Shown: piece by piece, positions 8,830 through 18,062 of the stretch
Position numbering within the stretch: the first letter of the stretch is position 1
How the letters are laid out: each line of letters starts with the position of its first letter
DNA from: Chitinophaga sancti
GTDB lineage: Bacteria > Bacteroidota > Bacteroidia > Chitinophagales > Chitinophagaceae
NCBI RefSeq assembly: GCF_034424315.1
Contig: NZ_CP139972.1
Span: 4,526,001-4,590,000, forward strand
Length of the DNA: 64,000 nucleotides
Direction of reading: 5' to 3'
Translations under genes and position numbers: made by a program
Notes under the pieces: generated by a model
What the model saw: the letters and a program-made list of their open reading frames with translations, nothing else
Database searches by the model: none
Told to the model about the DNA's origin: nothing

Positions 8830-11454
8830 ATGATAAATCGTCTCAGTTTACTCTTCATCTCCCAGCTATTATGCGTCCAACTTTTCGCGCAAGTCAAAGT
8901 AGACCAACTCCTGACAGAAAACCTGAAAAATCCTGAAAGCGTTGAAAACACCACGCCTCGCTTCAGCTGGAAACTAAACACGACACAAGCGAACACCACG
9001 CAAACAGCTTACGAGCTAACCGTACTCCAAGGCAACACCCCCCTCTGGAACAGCGGAAAAGTAAACTCAGACCAATCGATTTTCGTTCCTTACGCAGGTA
9101 CCACCCTACAATCCGGCAATAAATACACCTGGAAAGTCCGCGTATGGGATAATAAACAAAAGGCCTCTGCCTGGTCTACGCCTGCTTATTTCAGGTTAGC
9201 ATTGGCTAAATCTGACTGGAAAGCAAAATGGATCGAACCGGGTTACGAAGAAGACACCATCCTACGCCCTTCGCCTATATTTAAAAAATCATTCCGCGCT
9301 GATAAAAAAATCGCCTCCGCAGTCGCCTACATCACCTGCCACGGTGTATACGAAGGCAGCATCAACGGCAAAAGAATCGGCGATGCCTACCTTGCCCCTG
9401 GCTTCACAGACTACGTAAAACGCCTGCAATACCAGGCATACGATGTAACAAATCTTCTCCAAAACGGCGACAACAATATCGAACTCACCCTCGGCTCCGG
9501 CTGGTACAGAGGCATCGTAGGCTGGTGGAATCAAGCCAACCACTATGGTAAAACCCTCGCGCTTTTATACCAAATGGAAATCACCTATACCGATGATACA
9601 AAAGAAACGATCATCTCTGATGAGAATTGGAAATCTACCACCGGCAAAATCGCCTATTCAGAATTATACAATGGCGAAACAATAGACAACCGCAAAGAAT
9701 CCAGCACATGGCACCCGGTGAAAGTTGTAAATTACTCTTTCGACAACCTCGTACCAACCACCAGCGAACTCGTTACCAAACACGAAACTTTCAAACCTGC
9801 CGCCGTCATCACCACACCAAAAGGTGAAACGGTGATTGACTTCGGTCAGAACCTCTCAGGCTTTATACATTTCAAAGCCAGCGGCAAAGCCGGCGACAGC
9901 ATTATATTAGAACACGGTGAAGTACTCGACAAAGCAGGTAATTTCTACAACGCTAACCTGCGCACTGCCGCAGCAAAAGATGTATTCATTTTAAGCGGTA
10001 AAGGCGAAGAATACTTCGAACCACATTTCACCTACCATGGCTTCCGCTATGTACGTGTAAGCGGTTCCGTTAAACCAGTACAAACCGAAGCCGTCACACT
10101 TTATTCCGATTGCCCACTCACCGGGGATTTTGAGTGCTCCAATCCCATGATCAATCAATTACAACATAACATCCTCTGGAGCCAGAACGATAACTTTGTA
10201 GACATCCCTACCGATTGCCCACAGCGTGATGAACGTCTCGGCTGGACAGGCGATGCACAAACCTTCTCCAAAACTGCCGCCTTCAATCGCAATGTGAACA
10301 ACTTCTTTGCAAAGTGGTTGAAAGACTTAGCTGCGGATCAACTTCCCAACGGTGCAGTGCCTTTTGTAGTACCTAACTTAATGGGAGATGCAGCCGGCGC
10401 CGCTGGTTGGGCAGATGCTGCCACTGTAATTCCATGGACGATCTACCAGGCATACGGCGACAAAAAGATACTTGCCGATCAATACCCTTCCATGAAAGCA
10501 TGGGTAGATTTCATCCAGAGCCGTACGCACAATGATCTCTGGGATAACGGTTTCCAGTTTGGCGACTGGCTCTCTTATCGCGCCGATGGACTCACTGAAA
10601 ACACTGCTAATACAGATTCCTATCTCGTTGCACAATGTTATTACGCCTACTCCACGCAATTGCTCATCAACGCCGCAAAGACCTTAGGCAAACAGGAAGA
10701 TGTGGATAAATACAGTGCCTTATTAAAAAGGATCAAAGAGGCGTTCTTCACAGAATACGTCACTCCCAAAGGTCGTATCATGTCGAATACCCAAACAGCT
10801 TATGTACTGGCATTGCAATTCGATCTCTTACCAGAAAATCTTCGTCCTATCGCAGCAAGAAACCTCGCTGCGAATATCGCCAGTTATAAGTATCACCTGA
10901 CCACAGGTTTCCTGGGTACTTATTTCCTGACGAACGTACTTTCTAATCACGGCTACATTGACGTAGCCTATAAATTATTATTGCAGGACACCTATCCTTC
11001 CTGGTTATATCCTGTAAAGATGAACGCGACAACCATCTGGGAGCGTTGGGATGGCATGCGCCCTGACAGCACTTTCCAGACGACTGATATGAACTCTTTC
11101 AATCACTATTCTTATGGTGCCATTGGAGAATGGATGTATAGAGTAGTGGCGGGGATAGACATGGATCCCTCTGTACCCGGGTATAAAAAGATCCGTATCA
11201 AACCACAGCCTGGTGGTAATCTGAGTTATGCAAAAGCTAGTCTCGAAACGGGTTATGGCAAAGTGGGCGTAGACTGGAAAATTAATGATGGCAAATTCAC
11301 GATGGATGTAGAAATTCCTGCAAATACAACGGCAGAGATCTTTGTGCCGGTGAATGATGGCTATGAAAAAAAGAACGTTGGTTCAGGCAAATATCATTAT
11401 GAATCAGCTAGTACAACATTTCAGAACAAGAGTTTAACAGTCAAAGAGAAATAA
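8830..11454 (+). CDS. Secreted GH78 alpha-L-rhamnosidase
   Basis: 874 residues with a signal peptide ending FAQ (about residue 21). It shows the GH78 order: N-terminal Ig-like domain (LLTENLKNPESVENTTPRFS), the beta-sandwich lectin-like domain around ITCHGVYEGSINGKRIG, then the (alpha/alpha)6 catalytic barrel. PTDCPQRDERLGWTGD near residue 460 carries the acidic residues of the active site, and TTIWERWDG near 735 the second catalytic Glu. A C-terminal beta domain follows. The enzyme should release terminal L-rhamnose from pectic or other glycans in the periplasm or outside the cell. It is the first gene of a two-gene operon and is a paralogue of the proteins at 18063-20705 and 25032-27605. 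Confidence 0.95.
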   Translation: MINRLSLLFISQLLCVQLFAQVKVDQLLTENLKNPESVENTTPRFSWKLNTTQANTTQTAYELTVLQGNTPLWNSGKVNSDQSIFVPYAGTTLQSGNKYTWKVRVWDNKQKASAWSTPAYFRLALAKSDWKAKWIEPGYEEDTILRPSPIFKKSFRADKKIASAVAYITCHGVYEGSINGKRIGDAYLAPGFTDYVKRLQYQAYDVTNLLQNGDNNIELTLGSGWYRGIVGWWNQANHYGKTLALLYQMEITYTDDTKETIISDENWKSTTGKIAYSELYNGETIDNRKESSTWHPVKVVNYSFDNLVPTTSELVTKHETFKPAAVITTPKGETVIDFGQNLSGFIHFKASGKAGDSIILEHGEVLDKAGNFYNANLRTAAAKDVFILSGKGEEYFEPHFTYHGFRYVRVSGSVKPVQTEAVTLYSDCPLTGDFECSNPMINQLQHNILWSQNDNFVDIPTDCPQRDERLGWTGDAQTFSKTAAFNRNVNNFFAKWLKDLAADQLPNGAVPFVVPNLMGDAAGAAGWADAATVIPWTIYQAYGDKKILADQYPSMKAWVDFIQSRTHNDLWDNGFQFGDWLSYRADGLTENTANTDSYLVAQCYYAYSTQLLINAAKTLGKQEDVDKYSALLKRIKEAFFTEYVTPKGRIMSNTQTAYVLALQFDLLPENLRPIAARNLAANIASYKYHLTTGFLGTYFLTNVLSNHGYIDVAYKLLLQDTYPSWLYPVKMNATTIWERWDGMRPDSTFQTTDMNSFNHYSYGAIGEWMYRVVAGIDMDPSVPGYKKIRIKPQPGGNLSYAKASLETGYGKVGVDWKINDGKFTMDVEIPANTTAEIFVPVNDGYEKKNVGSGKYHYESASTTFQNKSLTVKEK

Positions 11455-13706
11455 TGAAAGGCAAGGGAATAATCATCATAGCAGCTACAATATTATCAGG
11501 TTTCTTCGTTAAAGCACAGGAATATCATTGGAAAGGGAGCTGGATCACCTATACAGAAGACACCACTTTCAGGCCAGCTCCTTTATTTAGAAAAGCCTTT
11601 CCTATTCACAAGGAGCTGAAAAAGGCGACGGCCTACATCTGTGGGGTAGGCCATAATATATTGACCATAAATGGAAGCCTGGTAACGGATGCGGTATTGA
11701 GCCAGGAATTTACACGCTTTGATAAAACCTTGTTATATAACACTTATGATGTGACCAGGCTACTTTCAAAGGGGAATAACTGTGTAGGCCTTGAGTTAGG
11801 CAATGGTCGATACAATGTACAAAGCTATACTATCTGGAACTTTGATAAAATCCGCTGGCGTAAATCGCCCCGACTTCTTTTTAACCTGGCCCTGGAATAT
11901 ACGGATGGCACTGTGGAAACCTTATCTTCAGATAGCTCCTGGACCTGTGCTACTGGACCGGGTCTTTTTAACAGCACAAATGCAGGTGAGATCTACGATG
12001 CAAGATTAGAAATCCCAGGATGGAATACAGCGGCATTCAATGATAATAACTGGAAACATGCATTGACGACGAATTCTCCCGGGGGTATTTTGAAGCCATC
12101 TGAGATCCCCCCTATTCGCGTAATCCGTAGGATCCAACCTGTTTCAGTGAAAGATATGGGTAATAATACCTGGTTGGTAGATATGGGGGAGAATTTCTCT
12201 GGTATGGCTGCTCTGACAGTGAATGGGAACGCAGGAGATACTGTCACACTTCACTATGGAGAAGTCCTAACGCCTGATGGACAATTTGACTTGATCCATA
12301 ATGCGGATCAGATGGCGCCTTACCAAAATGACCTCTCCTTCCAAACAGATAAATACATCCTCAAAGGCGGTGGACCGGAAACCTATACTGCGCGATTTAC
12401 CTACCATGGGTATCAATATGTATTAGTACACGGCGCTAAGCCATCACTTGAAGGACTATTTTACAGCACCGACTTCAAACCTGCGGGGCATTTCAGTAGT
12501 TCGGATACCATGCTGAATAAACTCTATGCTGCAGCGATTCAATCTTATCGTAGCAATTTCCATAGCATTCCTACAGACTGCCCTACCCGTGAAAAAAACG
12601 GCTGGACAGGTGATGCGCATGTAGCAGCGGAGATGGGATTATTTAATTTCCATACGGCAGCTGTGTATAAAAAATGGCTGGCGGATGTGAGAGATGTACA
12701 AGCCACAGACGGCAACTTACCCGGTATTGCGCCTACCTTAAGTATCGGCTTTCATTGGGAAAATGCGGAAGATGACGGCTTTGGTCCTGCATGGGGAGCG
12801 GCTTTGCCGATAATAACCTGGTATTTGTATGTATATGAAGGAGATACTGCTGTGATCAAAGAAAACTATAATGCGATCAAAAAATACGCAGAACGCCTGG
12901 TGAAAATGTCTGATCATTACCTTTATAAGACAGGCTTCGGCGATTGGCTGTATATAAAAGAAACGCCAATGCCGCTGGTGTCTACGGGGTATTTTTATAC
13001 TTGTATTCGGTTGTTATCTAAGATGGCTGGGGTAGTAGGGAATAAGGAGGATCAACAACATTATGGGGTGATTTCGGATAGTATTCGGGTAGCTTATAAT
13101 AAAACCTTCGGGAATGTAGATACTACACAAACAGCGTTAAGTTGTCCTCTATACCTGCAACTCACTCCTGAAAAAGACAAAAAAGTTATCGCTTCCAAAC
13201 TCGCTGCTTCAATTACTAAAAATAACTACCACCCCACCTTCGGTATGCATGGTGCTAAATTCACCTTATCAGCATTGAGTGATAACGGCTATGCAGATGT
13301 CGCATACAAGATGCTGACAGATACCGCCTACCCCAGCTGGGGGCATTGGATTGCCAATGGGGCAACTACATTATATGAAGACTGGGATAGCAAATTCTCT
13401 CACAACCATGTGATTTTTGGGGATTTTTGTGCATGGTATTTTAAAGCATTGGGAGGGATACAGCCGGATGAAAAAGCTCCTGGGTTTAAACATTTCTTCA
13501 TTAAGCCAGTTTTTCCTAAAGGACTAGATTGGGTGGATGTAACCCATGAAACAAAATACGGCAATATAGGCGTGAGATGGGAGCGAAAAGGAAAGAATAT
13601 TCATTTATCTGTAACTATACCAGAAGGTACCACAGCTGATGTAAGGGCAATGGGATATAAGAAGGTATTACAGCCAGGACAGCATGAAATAAAAGTGAAT
13701 GAATAA
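11454..13706 (+). CDS. Secreted GH78-family rhamnosidase, shorter type
   Basis: 750 residues. Its ATG overlaps the stop of the preceding GH78 gene (TAATG), which indicates translational coupling. A signal peptide ends near KAQ (residue about 22). Unlike the three other GH78 proteins here it lacks the first Ig-like domain and begins directly with the WKGSWITYTEDTTFRPAPLF segment. The active-site motif is PTDCPTREKNGWTGD near residue 372, a variant one residue shorter that keeps the Glu. TTLYEDWDS near 637 replaces TTIWERWDG. These differences suggest another linkage or aglycone preference while both enzymes work on the same glycan. The family assignment is firm and the substrate is inferred. 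Confidence 0.92.
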   Translation: MKGKGIIIIAATILSGFFVKAQEYHWKGSWITYTEDTTFRPAPLFRKAFPIHKELKKATAYICGVGHNILTINGSLVTDAVLSQEFTRFDKTLLYNTYDVTRLLSKGNNCVGLELGNGRYNVQSYTIWNFDKIRWRKSPRLLFNLALEYTDGTVETLSSDSSWTCATGPGLFNSTNAGEIYDARLEIPGWNTAAFNDNNWKHALTTNSPGGILKPSEIPPIRVIRRIQPVSVKDMGNNTWLVDMGENFSGMAALTVNGNAGDTVTLHYGEVLTPDGQFDLIHNADQMAPYQNDLSFQTDKYILKGGGPETYTARFTYHGYQYVLVHGAKPSLEGLFYSTDFKPAGHFSSSDTMLNKLYAAAIQSYRSNFHSIPTDCPTREKNGWTGDAHVAAEMGLFNFHTAAVYKKWLADVRDVQATDGNLPGIAPTLSIGFHWENAEDDGFGPAWGAALPIITWYLYVYEGDTAVIKENYNAIKKYAERLVKMSDHYLYKTGFGDWLYIKETPMPLVSTGYFYTCIRLLSKMAGVVGNKEDQQHYGVISDSIRVAYNKTFGNVDTTQTALSCPLYLQLTPEKDKKVIASKLAASITKNNYHPTFGMHGAKFTLSALSDNGYADVAYKMLTDTAYPSWGHWIANGATTLYEDWDSKFSHNHVIFGDFCAWYFKALGGIQPDEKAPGFKHFFIKPVFPKGLDWVDVTHETKYGNIGVRWERKGKNIHLSVTIPEGTTADVRAMGYKKVLQPGQHEIKVNE

Positions 13707-13736
13707 TTGCCAGTCGATCCAAATCTGACTTAATAA

Positions 13737-13932
13737 CATTTATATTTCCCCAAAAAGGTATTGCGTTTTATCCAGCATTATGTATCTGTAAATGATAAGG
13801 TTTTGAATATGGCATTTGTGGAAATCATACAATTGATTAATTTCTCTCTTCCTGCATTTGAAAATGTGTCAGATGAACACCATAAAGCAGGGAGAAAAGT
13901 ACAAGATAAAACCTTATCGAAATATTTATAAA
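13737..13932 (+). pseudogene. Possible short gene remnant
   Basis: The + strand is open for 65 codons without a good start at the left. An ATG at 13809 would give 40 residues starting MAFVEIIQLINFSLPAFEN and ending KTLSKYL. The composition looks protein-like, but the family is not recognised. Inside the frame, GATAAGGTTTTG (13794) and its near complement (13907-13919) form a long-range inverted repeat. It could be a relic of a transposed gene. The rest of 13933-14099 shows nothing. Confidence 0.3.
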
Positions 13933-14099
13933 GTTGGAATAAAGCTTCCTACTTCTAGCCTCTTTCTAAGGGTTGATGACCTATGATATGCTATTTACGT
14001 TTCTTATCTCTATCCACAAGAGGTAGGGCATTGACCTGCGCCAGGGATTCTGTTTAGATTCAATTAATGTTACATCAACTTTACAACTTATTCCTCTGG

Positions 14100-14864
14100 T
14101 TACTCTATATTATTCACATCAGGCAACTGCTCAATCACATCTAATTCATCTTCCAGAATAATAAACCGCAGATTTAAATTTATAATCTTCTCATATGAAA
14201 TGGAGAAAATATCCCCTGGAATTTGCAATGCCGTAGTGGGTTCAGTCTCGCTCTCATTTCCATTTTCGCCTGGTTTTAATTTTCTCCGAACTACATCTCC
14301 AATATAAATTCTTTCTAATTTTTCACCATCACAAACAAAATCTACTAAAAATCCGGAATAAATCATTGTACACTCCTTTGTATCAACTACAGCATCTACA
14401 AATACTAAATCAAAATTTTCAATATTATTTTCTATACCATTAAAAAAATACCACCATCTATTATTCAGTCGTAATAAATTATTTTGCCCATTATTCAATT
14501 TTAACCTTAATACAATAAATCTTAATATTCGGCCAAATAAGATGAATAAAACAAGCATGCAAAAATTATAGATTGCAAATTGCCTAATATAAATGCCAAA
14601 TTCATTATTGGTAATTTTCTTTTCTACATCCTTAATTTCTCCTCCCAACAGTTTTAAAAATATATCAAATCTAATTTCTTGCTTTATAAAAGCAATTGCC
14701 AACGAATGAACAAATAAGGATATAATTGCCGTTATTAGAATTCCATCTAGCAAACTAAATTTTGGACCAGATCGTGGGAATTGGCCATAAGAAAAGCTAA
14801 TGTAAAGTGCAATGGGGGGAATTAAAAGAATGAAAATAATTACCGCGCTTAACGCAATATTCAT
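14100..14864 (-). CDS. Membrane protein of unknown function, candidate immunity partner
   Basis: 254 residues. Three hydrophobic stretches lie in the first half: residues about 4-24 (ALSAVIIFILLIPPIALYI), 42-62 (LDGILITAIISLFVHSLAIAF) and 98-118 (FCMLVLFILFGRILRFIVL). The second half is soluble, with beta-rich segments (LVFVDAVVDTKECTMIYSG, IYIGDVVRRKLKPG) and an acidic tail. No family was recognised with certainty. It lies downstream of, and on the same strand as, the eCIS-core protein at 15405-17711 and the 63-residue protein, so a toxin-immunity role is possible. That is only an inference from position. Confidence 0.6.
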   Translation of the reverse strand: MNIALSAVIIFILLIPPIALYISFSYGQFPRSGPKFSLLDGILITAIISLFVHSLAIAFIKQEIRFDIFLKLLGGEIKDVEKKITNNEFGIYIRQFAIYNFCMLVLFILFGRILRFIVLRLKLNNGQNNLLRLNNRWWYFFNGIENNIENFDLVFVDAVVDTKECTMIYSGFLVDFVCDGEKLERIYIGDVVRRKLKPGENGNESETEPTTALQIPGDIFSISYEKIINLNLRFIILEDELDVIEQLPDVNNIE

Positions 14865-14890
14865 AACGTATAATCTTCTAAATAATGGAG

Positions 14891-15082
14891 TTATTTTTTC
14901 GTCGAAGAAGTAGAGTTTTGGGCACTCTTAATTGTCACTGAATAGTTATCAACCTTGACGGTTAGCCCATTTCTGTCAAATAGGTTACGCCCTTCTCTAA
15001 CAATTGCACTTGCAATTTTAGAAGAAGAATAACCTCTTTGAAGTAATGCCTTCCCTTTGGATGATATTTTTACATTTGACAT
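14891..15082 (-). CDS. Small protein of unknown function (63 aa)
   Basis: Begins MSNVKISSKGKALLQRGYSS, with a helix-rich middle (KIASAIVREGRNLF) and a short beta segment (GLTVKVDNYSVTI), ending in a Ser/Thr/Lys tail. The gene ends 27 bases before the start of the membrane protein gene, so the two are probably co-transcribed. The size and charge would suit a DNA-binding or immunity protein, but nothing specific is seen. Confidence 0.5.
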   Translation of the reverse strand: MSNVKISSKGKALLQRGYSSSKIASAIVREGRNLFDRNGLTVKVDNYSVTIKSAQNSTSSTKK

Positions 15083-15404
15083 AATGCTAAATTAATGAAA
15101 ATAACCTGGATCTACAAGATTAAAATTTCCTCAAACAAAGAAAACAGCATTATTACTGAATACATAACTACGTAATAATCAAAACTTAAATCCATATTTC
15201 AATAATATCAGCAATCACTAAAATTGAAAATGATATTATCAATTTAGTATTAGAACTTTAGTAAATATTTGAGTTGCTTGGTGTTAAATACTTTGCATTC
15301 TCTGGATACAAATAAAAAATGCCTCCAGAAATATATCTGAAAGCATTTTGGCTTTTATCTTTTTTCGTTAATTAAGAATGCTGTGAAATGAAAACTACCA
15401 TTTT
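15083..15404. other. Intergenic region with terminator
   Basis: About 320 AT-rich bases. The terminator at 15310-15350 closes the leftward 15405-17711 gene, and the remaining part should hold the promoter for the 63-aa gene. No other feature was found. Confidence 0.5.
15310..15350 (-). terminator. Intrinsic terminator of the eCIS-core gene
   Basis: On the minus strand AAAATGC pairs with GCATTTT around an inner CAGA/TCTG stem, followed by TTTTTTATTTG. It lies about 55 bases past the stop of the leftward gene ending at 15405. Confidence 0.7.
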
Positions 15405-17711
15405 TCACCAATCATCCCCTCCATCCACATCACAATCATACGGCCTCCACTTCACCTCCACATGTGGCAACAACTCCTTCATCATCTCCGCCACCGGCTT
15501 TGAATTAAAATACCACTCCACATCATACCCACATTCCATCCCAATCAACATCTGCCGGATACTCTGTTCCAAAAACCTATCCAATGTCTCCTTTTTCCGC
15601 TTCTTCATTTTCTCTCCCAGGTTCTTATTCAACATCCACTCAAAACCTGTTTTTACTTCTATCAGCAAATCCCCTCTCACCGCATCAAAATCAGCAGTCA
15701 ACCCTTCCGGAGTCGTTACCCTATATTCAAGACGTGTACCACTGAATAATTTCGCATAATCAGAGTGACAAGGGAATCTACCAAATTTCGCCTCTATCCA
15801 TTCTGTTCTACATCTACTTTTAGTATCATCATCTACATCATCCCATGGAGATGTATGTGGGAATGGATTGGGGTATGTAATATCACGAGGTTTCGGGGAT
15901 GTCTTCTTTTTAGTACGTTTATTAGGCGTTGCATCAGGGGCTACAGGCGTTGAGGGCTTAGTAGTAGGAGCCGCCGGTTTAACTGGTGCTGGAGCCGGTT
16001 TCGTAGTAGGTTTTGCTGGTGTCACCGGTGCAGGAACTGGCGTAACCGGTGTCGTCTTAGGCACTGGTGGCGTTGCAGGCTTTACTGGTGCTGGTGCCGG
16101 CTTTGTGCCAGGCGTAGGTGTTGCCGGTTTAACCGGAGCAGGAGCAGGTGTTGTCTTAGGCACAGCTGGTGTAGCTGGCTTCACAGGCGTAGTCGGCGTC
16201 AATGGCTTCAGCGGTCCTCTCCATGAAGTAATCGGGCCCCAGGGATTTTGTTGAAATGGATTCGGCTGTGTCCATGGTTGTGAAAAAGGCCCATCACCCA
16301 ATGATCCACCTTTCCCCCATGGATTATTATTCAATGGTGCCTTTGGCTGATGACAATTCGCAATACACACACCTAATGGCGCTGGCAATATTGTAATACC
16401 CTTACTTTGCAACTCAGCCTGGAAATTCGCATAACTAACCAGGCTTACTGCCGCCACTATCACAATCACCCCTACCGCCACCGGTATCGCCACCGTGGCC
16501 ACTCCCGCCCCTGCAGCTGGCGCTGCCACAGTCGCACCGCCTTCAAGCGCTGTTACCGCTGCTGTTCCTTCAACCGCACCAGCCACCGCAGCTCCTTCTG
16601 TAGCTGTAGCTGCCGTAGATGCCCCACCCTGCAAAAGCGTTAATGACGCCGTACCCGGTGTAGCCGTTGCCGCAGTCGCACCACCTTCCAGTACTGTGAG
16701 CGTAGCCCCTCCCTGCGTTGCTGCAGTGGCCGTTGTTGCTGTTGCAGTTCCTTCTACTGCTGTCGCAGCAGCTGCCGTACTCCTTACAAACCCTGCTGCT
16801 AATGGAGCACCTGCTACCATCGGCCTCATATCCGCAGGCTGTGTTCCAGGAGCCTTGGCAGGTGCCGGAGCTGGCGCCTGTGGCTGCTTATCCAGCCCTA
16901 TCGTTATCCTTCCTGATCGATACATTTCATACGCCTCCTGCTCTGTAATCACCTTTTCGCACTCTCCCCACACCCTACAAAGCTGCACGGCATTCGCCTC
17001 CTTCACCAACCCTGCCTGGCGATAAGAACTTTCCACGCCCTCTCCATATTTTTCATATGGCACCGCCGTTGAAACACCCCCATCAGCAGGCGCTCTTTGC
17101 ACAGCACCACCCGTCTTTCCCTGCTGCTGTGTATGCGTCAACTCATGCGCCAACAAATGTTTCCCTTCCTTACTCTGCGGATTATACTGCCCGCTATTAA
17201 AATAAATATCACTACCATGCGTAAAAGCCTTCGCCTGGATCGTACTACTCATAGACGTTGCTGCCGCATTATTATGAATCCTTACATGCGATAGATCTGT
17301 CTGAAAAGCGCCCTCCATAAAACTCCGGGTATCAGCAGCCATTGGCATACCAGCACCTTTTGTATCTGCTAGTTTCGACTCAAACTGCGGAGGAGCCTGG
17401 ATCCCTCCTTCCGCCGCCTCTTTCCGCATTACACCCTGCTCTTTCTTATCTTCTTCCTCACATTTCGCACACTTCCGCTGAACAGCCGGCGCTTTCGCAG
17501 CACTATCCGGCATTAAACTTACCTTGTCTGCCACGGCATCAGCTTCCTGTTCATACTTATCTCCCGGACTGTTTACATTTAATTTCGCTTGTACAACCGG
17601 CGCAAAAAACGATGAGGACTGTTGCTCTCCGAAGAAAGCGGACGATGAAGAAGAATGTGACGATTCTCTTTGGGGATTTGCATATAACATAACAAACATT
17701 TTAATATCCAA
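15405..17711 (-). CDS. eCIS-core (DUF4157) protein with nuclease-like C-terminal domain
   Basis: 768 residues. The N-terminus has the usual Bacteroidota lead-in (SAFFGEQ, then VQAKLNVNSPGDKYEQEADA), a Cys pair CAKC (81-84), and the DUF4157 core with SHVRIHNNA and the metalloprotease motif HELTH (189-193). An Ala/Gly/Thr-rich and hydrophobic stretch (about 290-430, VAIPVAVGVIVIVAAVSL) and long TPAPAPVKPATP linkers follow. The last 140 residues form a separate domain with ADFDAVRGDLLIEVKTG, a D..E.K pattern as in restriction-endonuclease-fold toxins. DUF4157 proteins are cargo or toxins of contractile injection systems. Delivery by such a system is inferred, as no injection-system genes lie here. 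The start may be Met1, Met5 or Met8. Confidence 0.85.
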   Translation of the reverse strand: MDIKMFVMLYANPQRESSHSSSSSAFFGEQQSSSFFAPVVQAKLNVNSPGDKYEQEADAVADKVSLMPDSAAKAPAVQRKCAKCEEEDKKEQGVMRKEAAEGGIQAPPQFESKLADTKGAGMPMAADTRSFMEGAFQTDLSHVRIHNNAAATSMSSTIQAKAFTHGSDIYFNSGQYNPQSKEGKHLLAHELTHTQQQGKTGGAVQRAPADGGVSTAVPYEKYGEGVESSYRQAGLVKEANAVQLCRVWGECEKVITEQEAYEMYRSGRITIGLDKQPQAPAPAPAKAPGTQPADMRPMVAGAPLAAGFVRSTAAAATAVEGTATATTATAATQGGATLTVLEGGATAATATPGTASLTLLQGGASTAATATEGAAVAGAVEGTAAVTALEGGATVAAPAAGAGVATVAIPVAVGVIVIVAAVSLVSYANFQAELQSKGITILPAPLGVCIANCHQPKAPLNNNPWGKGGSLGDGPFSQPWTQPNPFQQNPWGPITSWRGPLKPLTPTTPVKPATPAVPKTTPAPAPVKPATPTPGTKPAPAPVKPATPPVPKTTPVTPVPAPVTPAKPTTKPAPAPVKPAAPTTKPSTPVAPDATPNKRTKKKTSPKPRDITYPNPFPHTSPWDDVDDDTKSRCRTEWIEAKFGRFPCHSDYAKLFSGTRLEYRVTTPEGLTADFDAVRGDLLIEVKTGFEWMLNKNLGEKMKKRKKETLDRFLEQSIRQMLIGMECGYDVEWYFNSKPVAEMMKELLPHVEVKWRPYDCDVDGGDDW

Positions 17712-17862
17712 TATGCCATTCTCGTTAGCAAATTGAATAACAAACTTCTTTAATAATTATACTTCAACTCTTGGGGTAATCGAATATACATAGATTCTAC
17801 GCTTTGGCAAATTAAACTTCACCATGTGGTATAGGCTTTTATCTAGTGGAAAAACATTTCTA

Positions 17863-17933
17863 AGAACTCATTTCATAATTACTATTTATGTATTGATTAT
17901 CAGCTGGAAATACCTATTTATGAAGTGGGTTCT
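17863..17933. repeat. 71-bp palindrome-ended element, copy 1
   Basis: Ends are AGAACTCATTTCATAA and TTATGAAGTGGGTTCT, which pair imperfectly. The interior holds TATTTATGTATTGATTATCA, nearly identical to the two tandem copies at 48270-48411. The length is exactly 71 bases in all three. It sits in the gene-poor stretch 17712-18062, which otherwise shows nothing. Confidence 0.85.
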
Positions 17934-18062
17934 AAGTAATGCCAGCAAAAAATAGCAAAATAAATAGAAGACACCACATATGCTGATTACATCCTACGTA
18001 TTTCAATAAAATTGAAAGCACAAATCTCCTTAAGAAAAATTAACTTACAATTCCCCAAAAAC

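Noticed and set aside
15868..17025. Long rightward Ala/Gly-rich frames opposite the eCIS-core gene
   Set aside because: They are complements of the Ala/Thr-rich and Pro/Ala-rich linkers of the real gene and have no independent start or motif.
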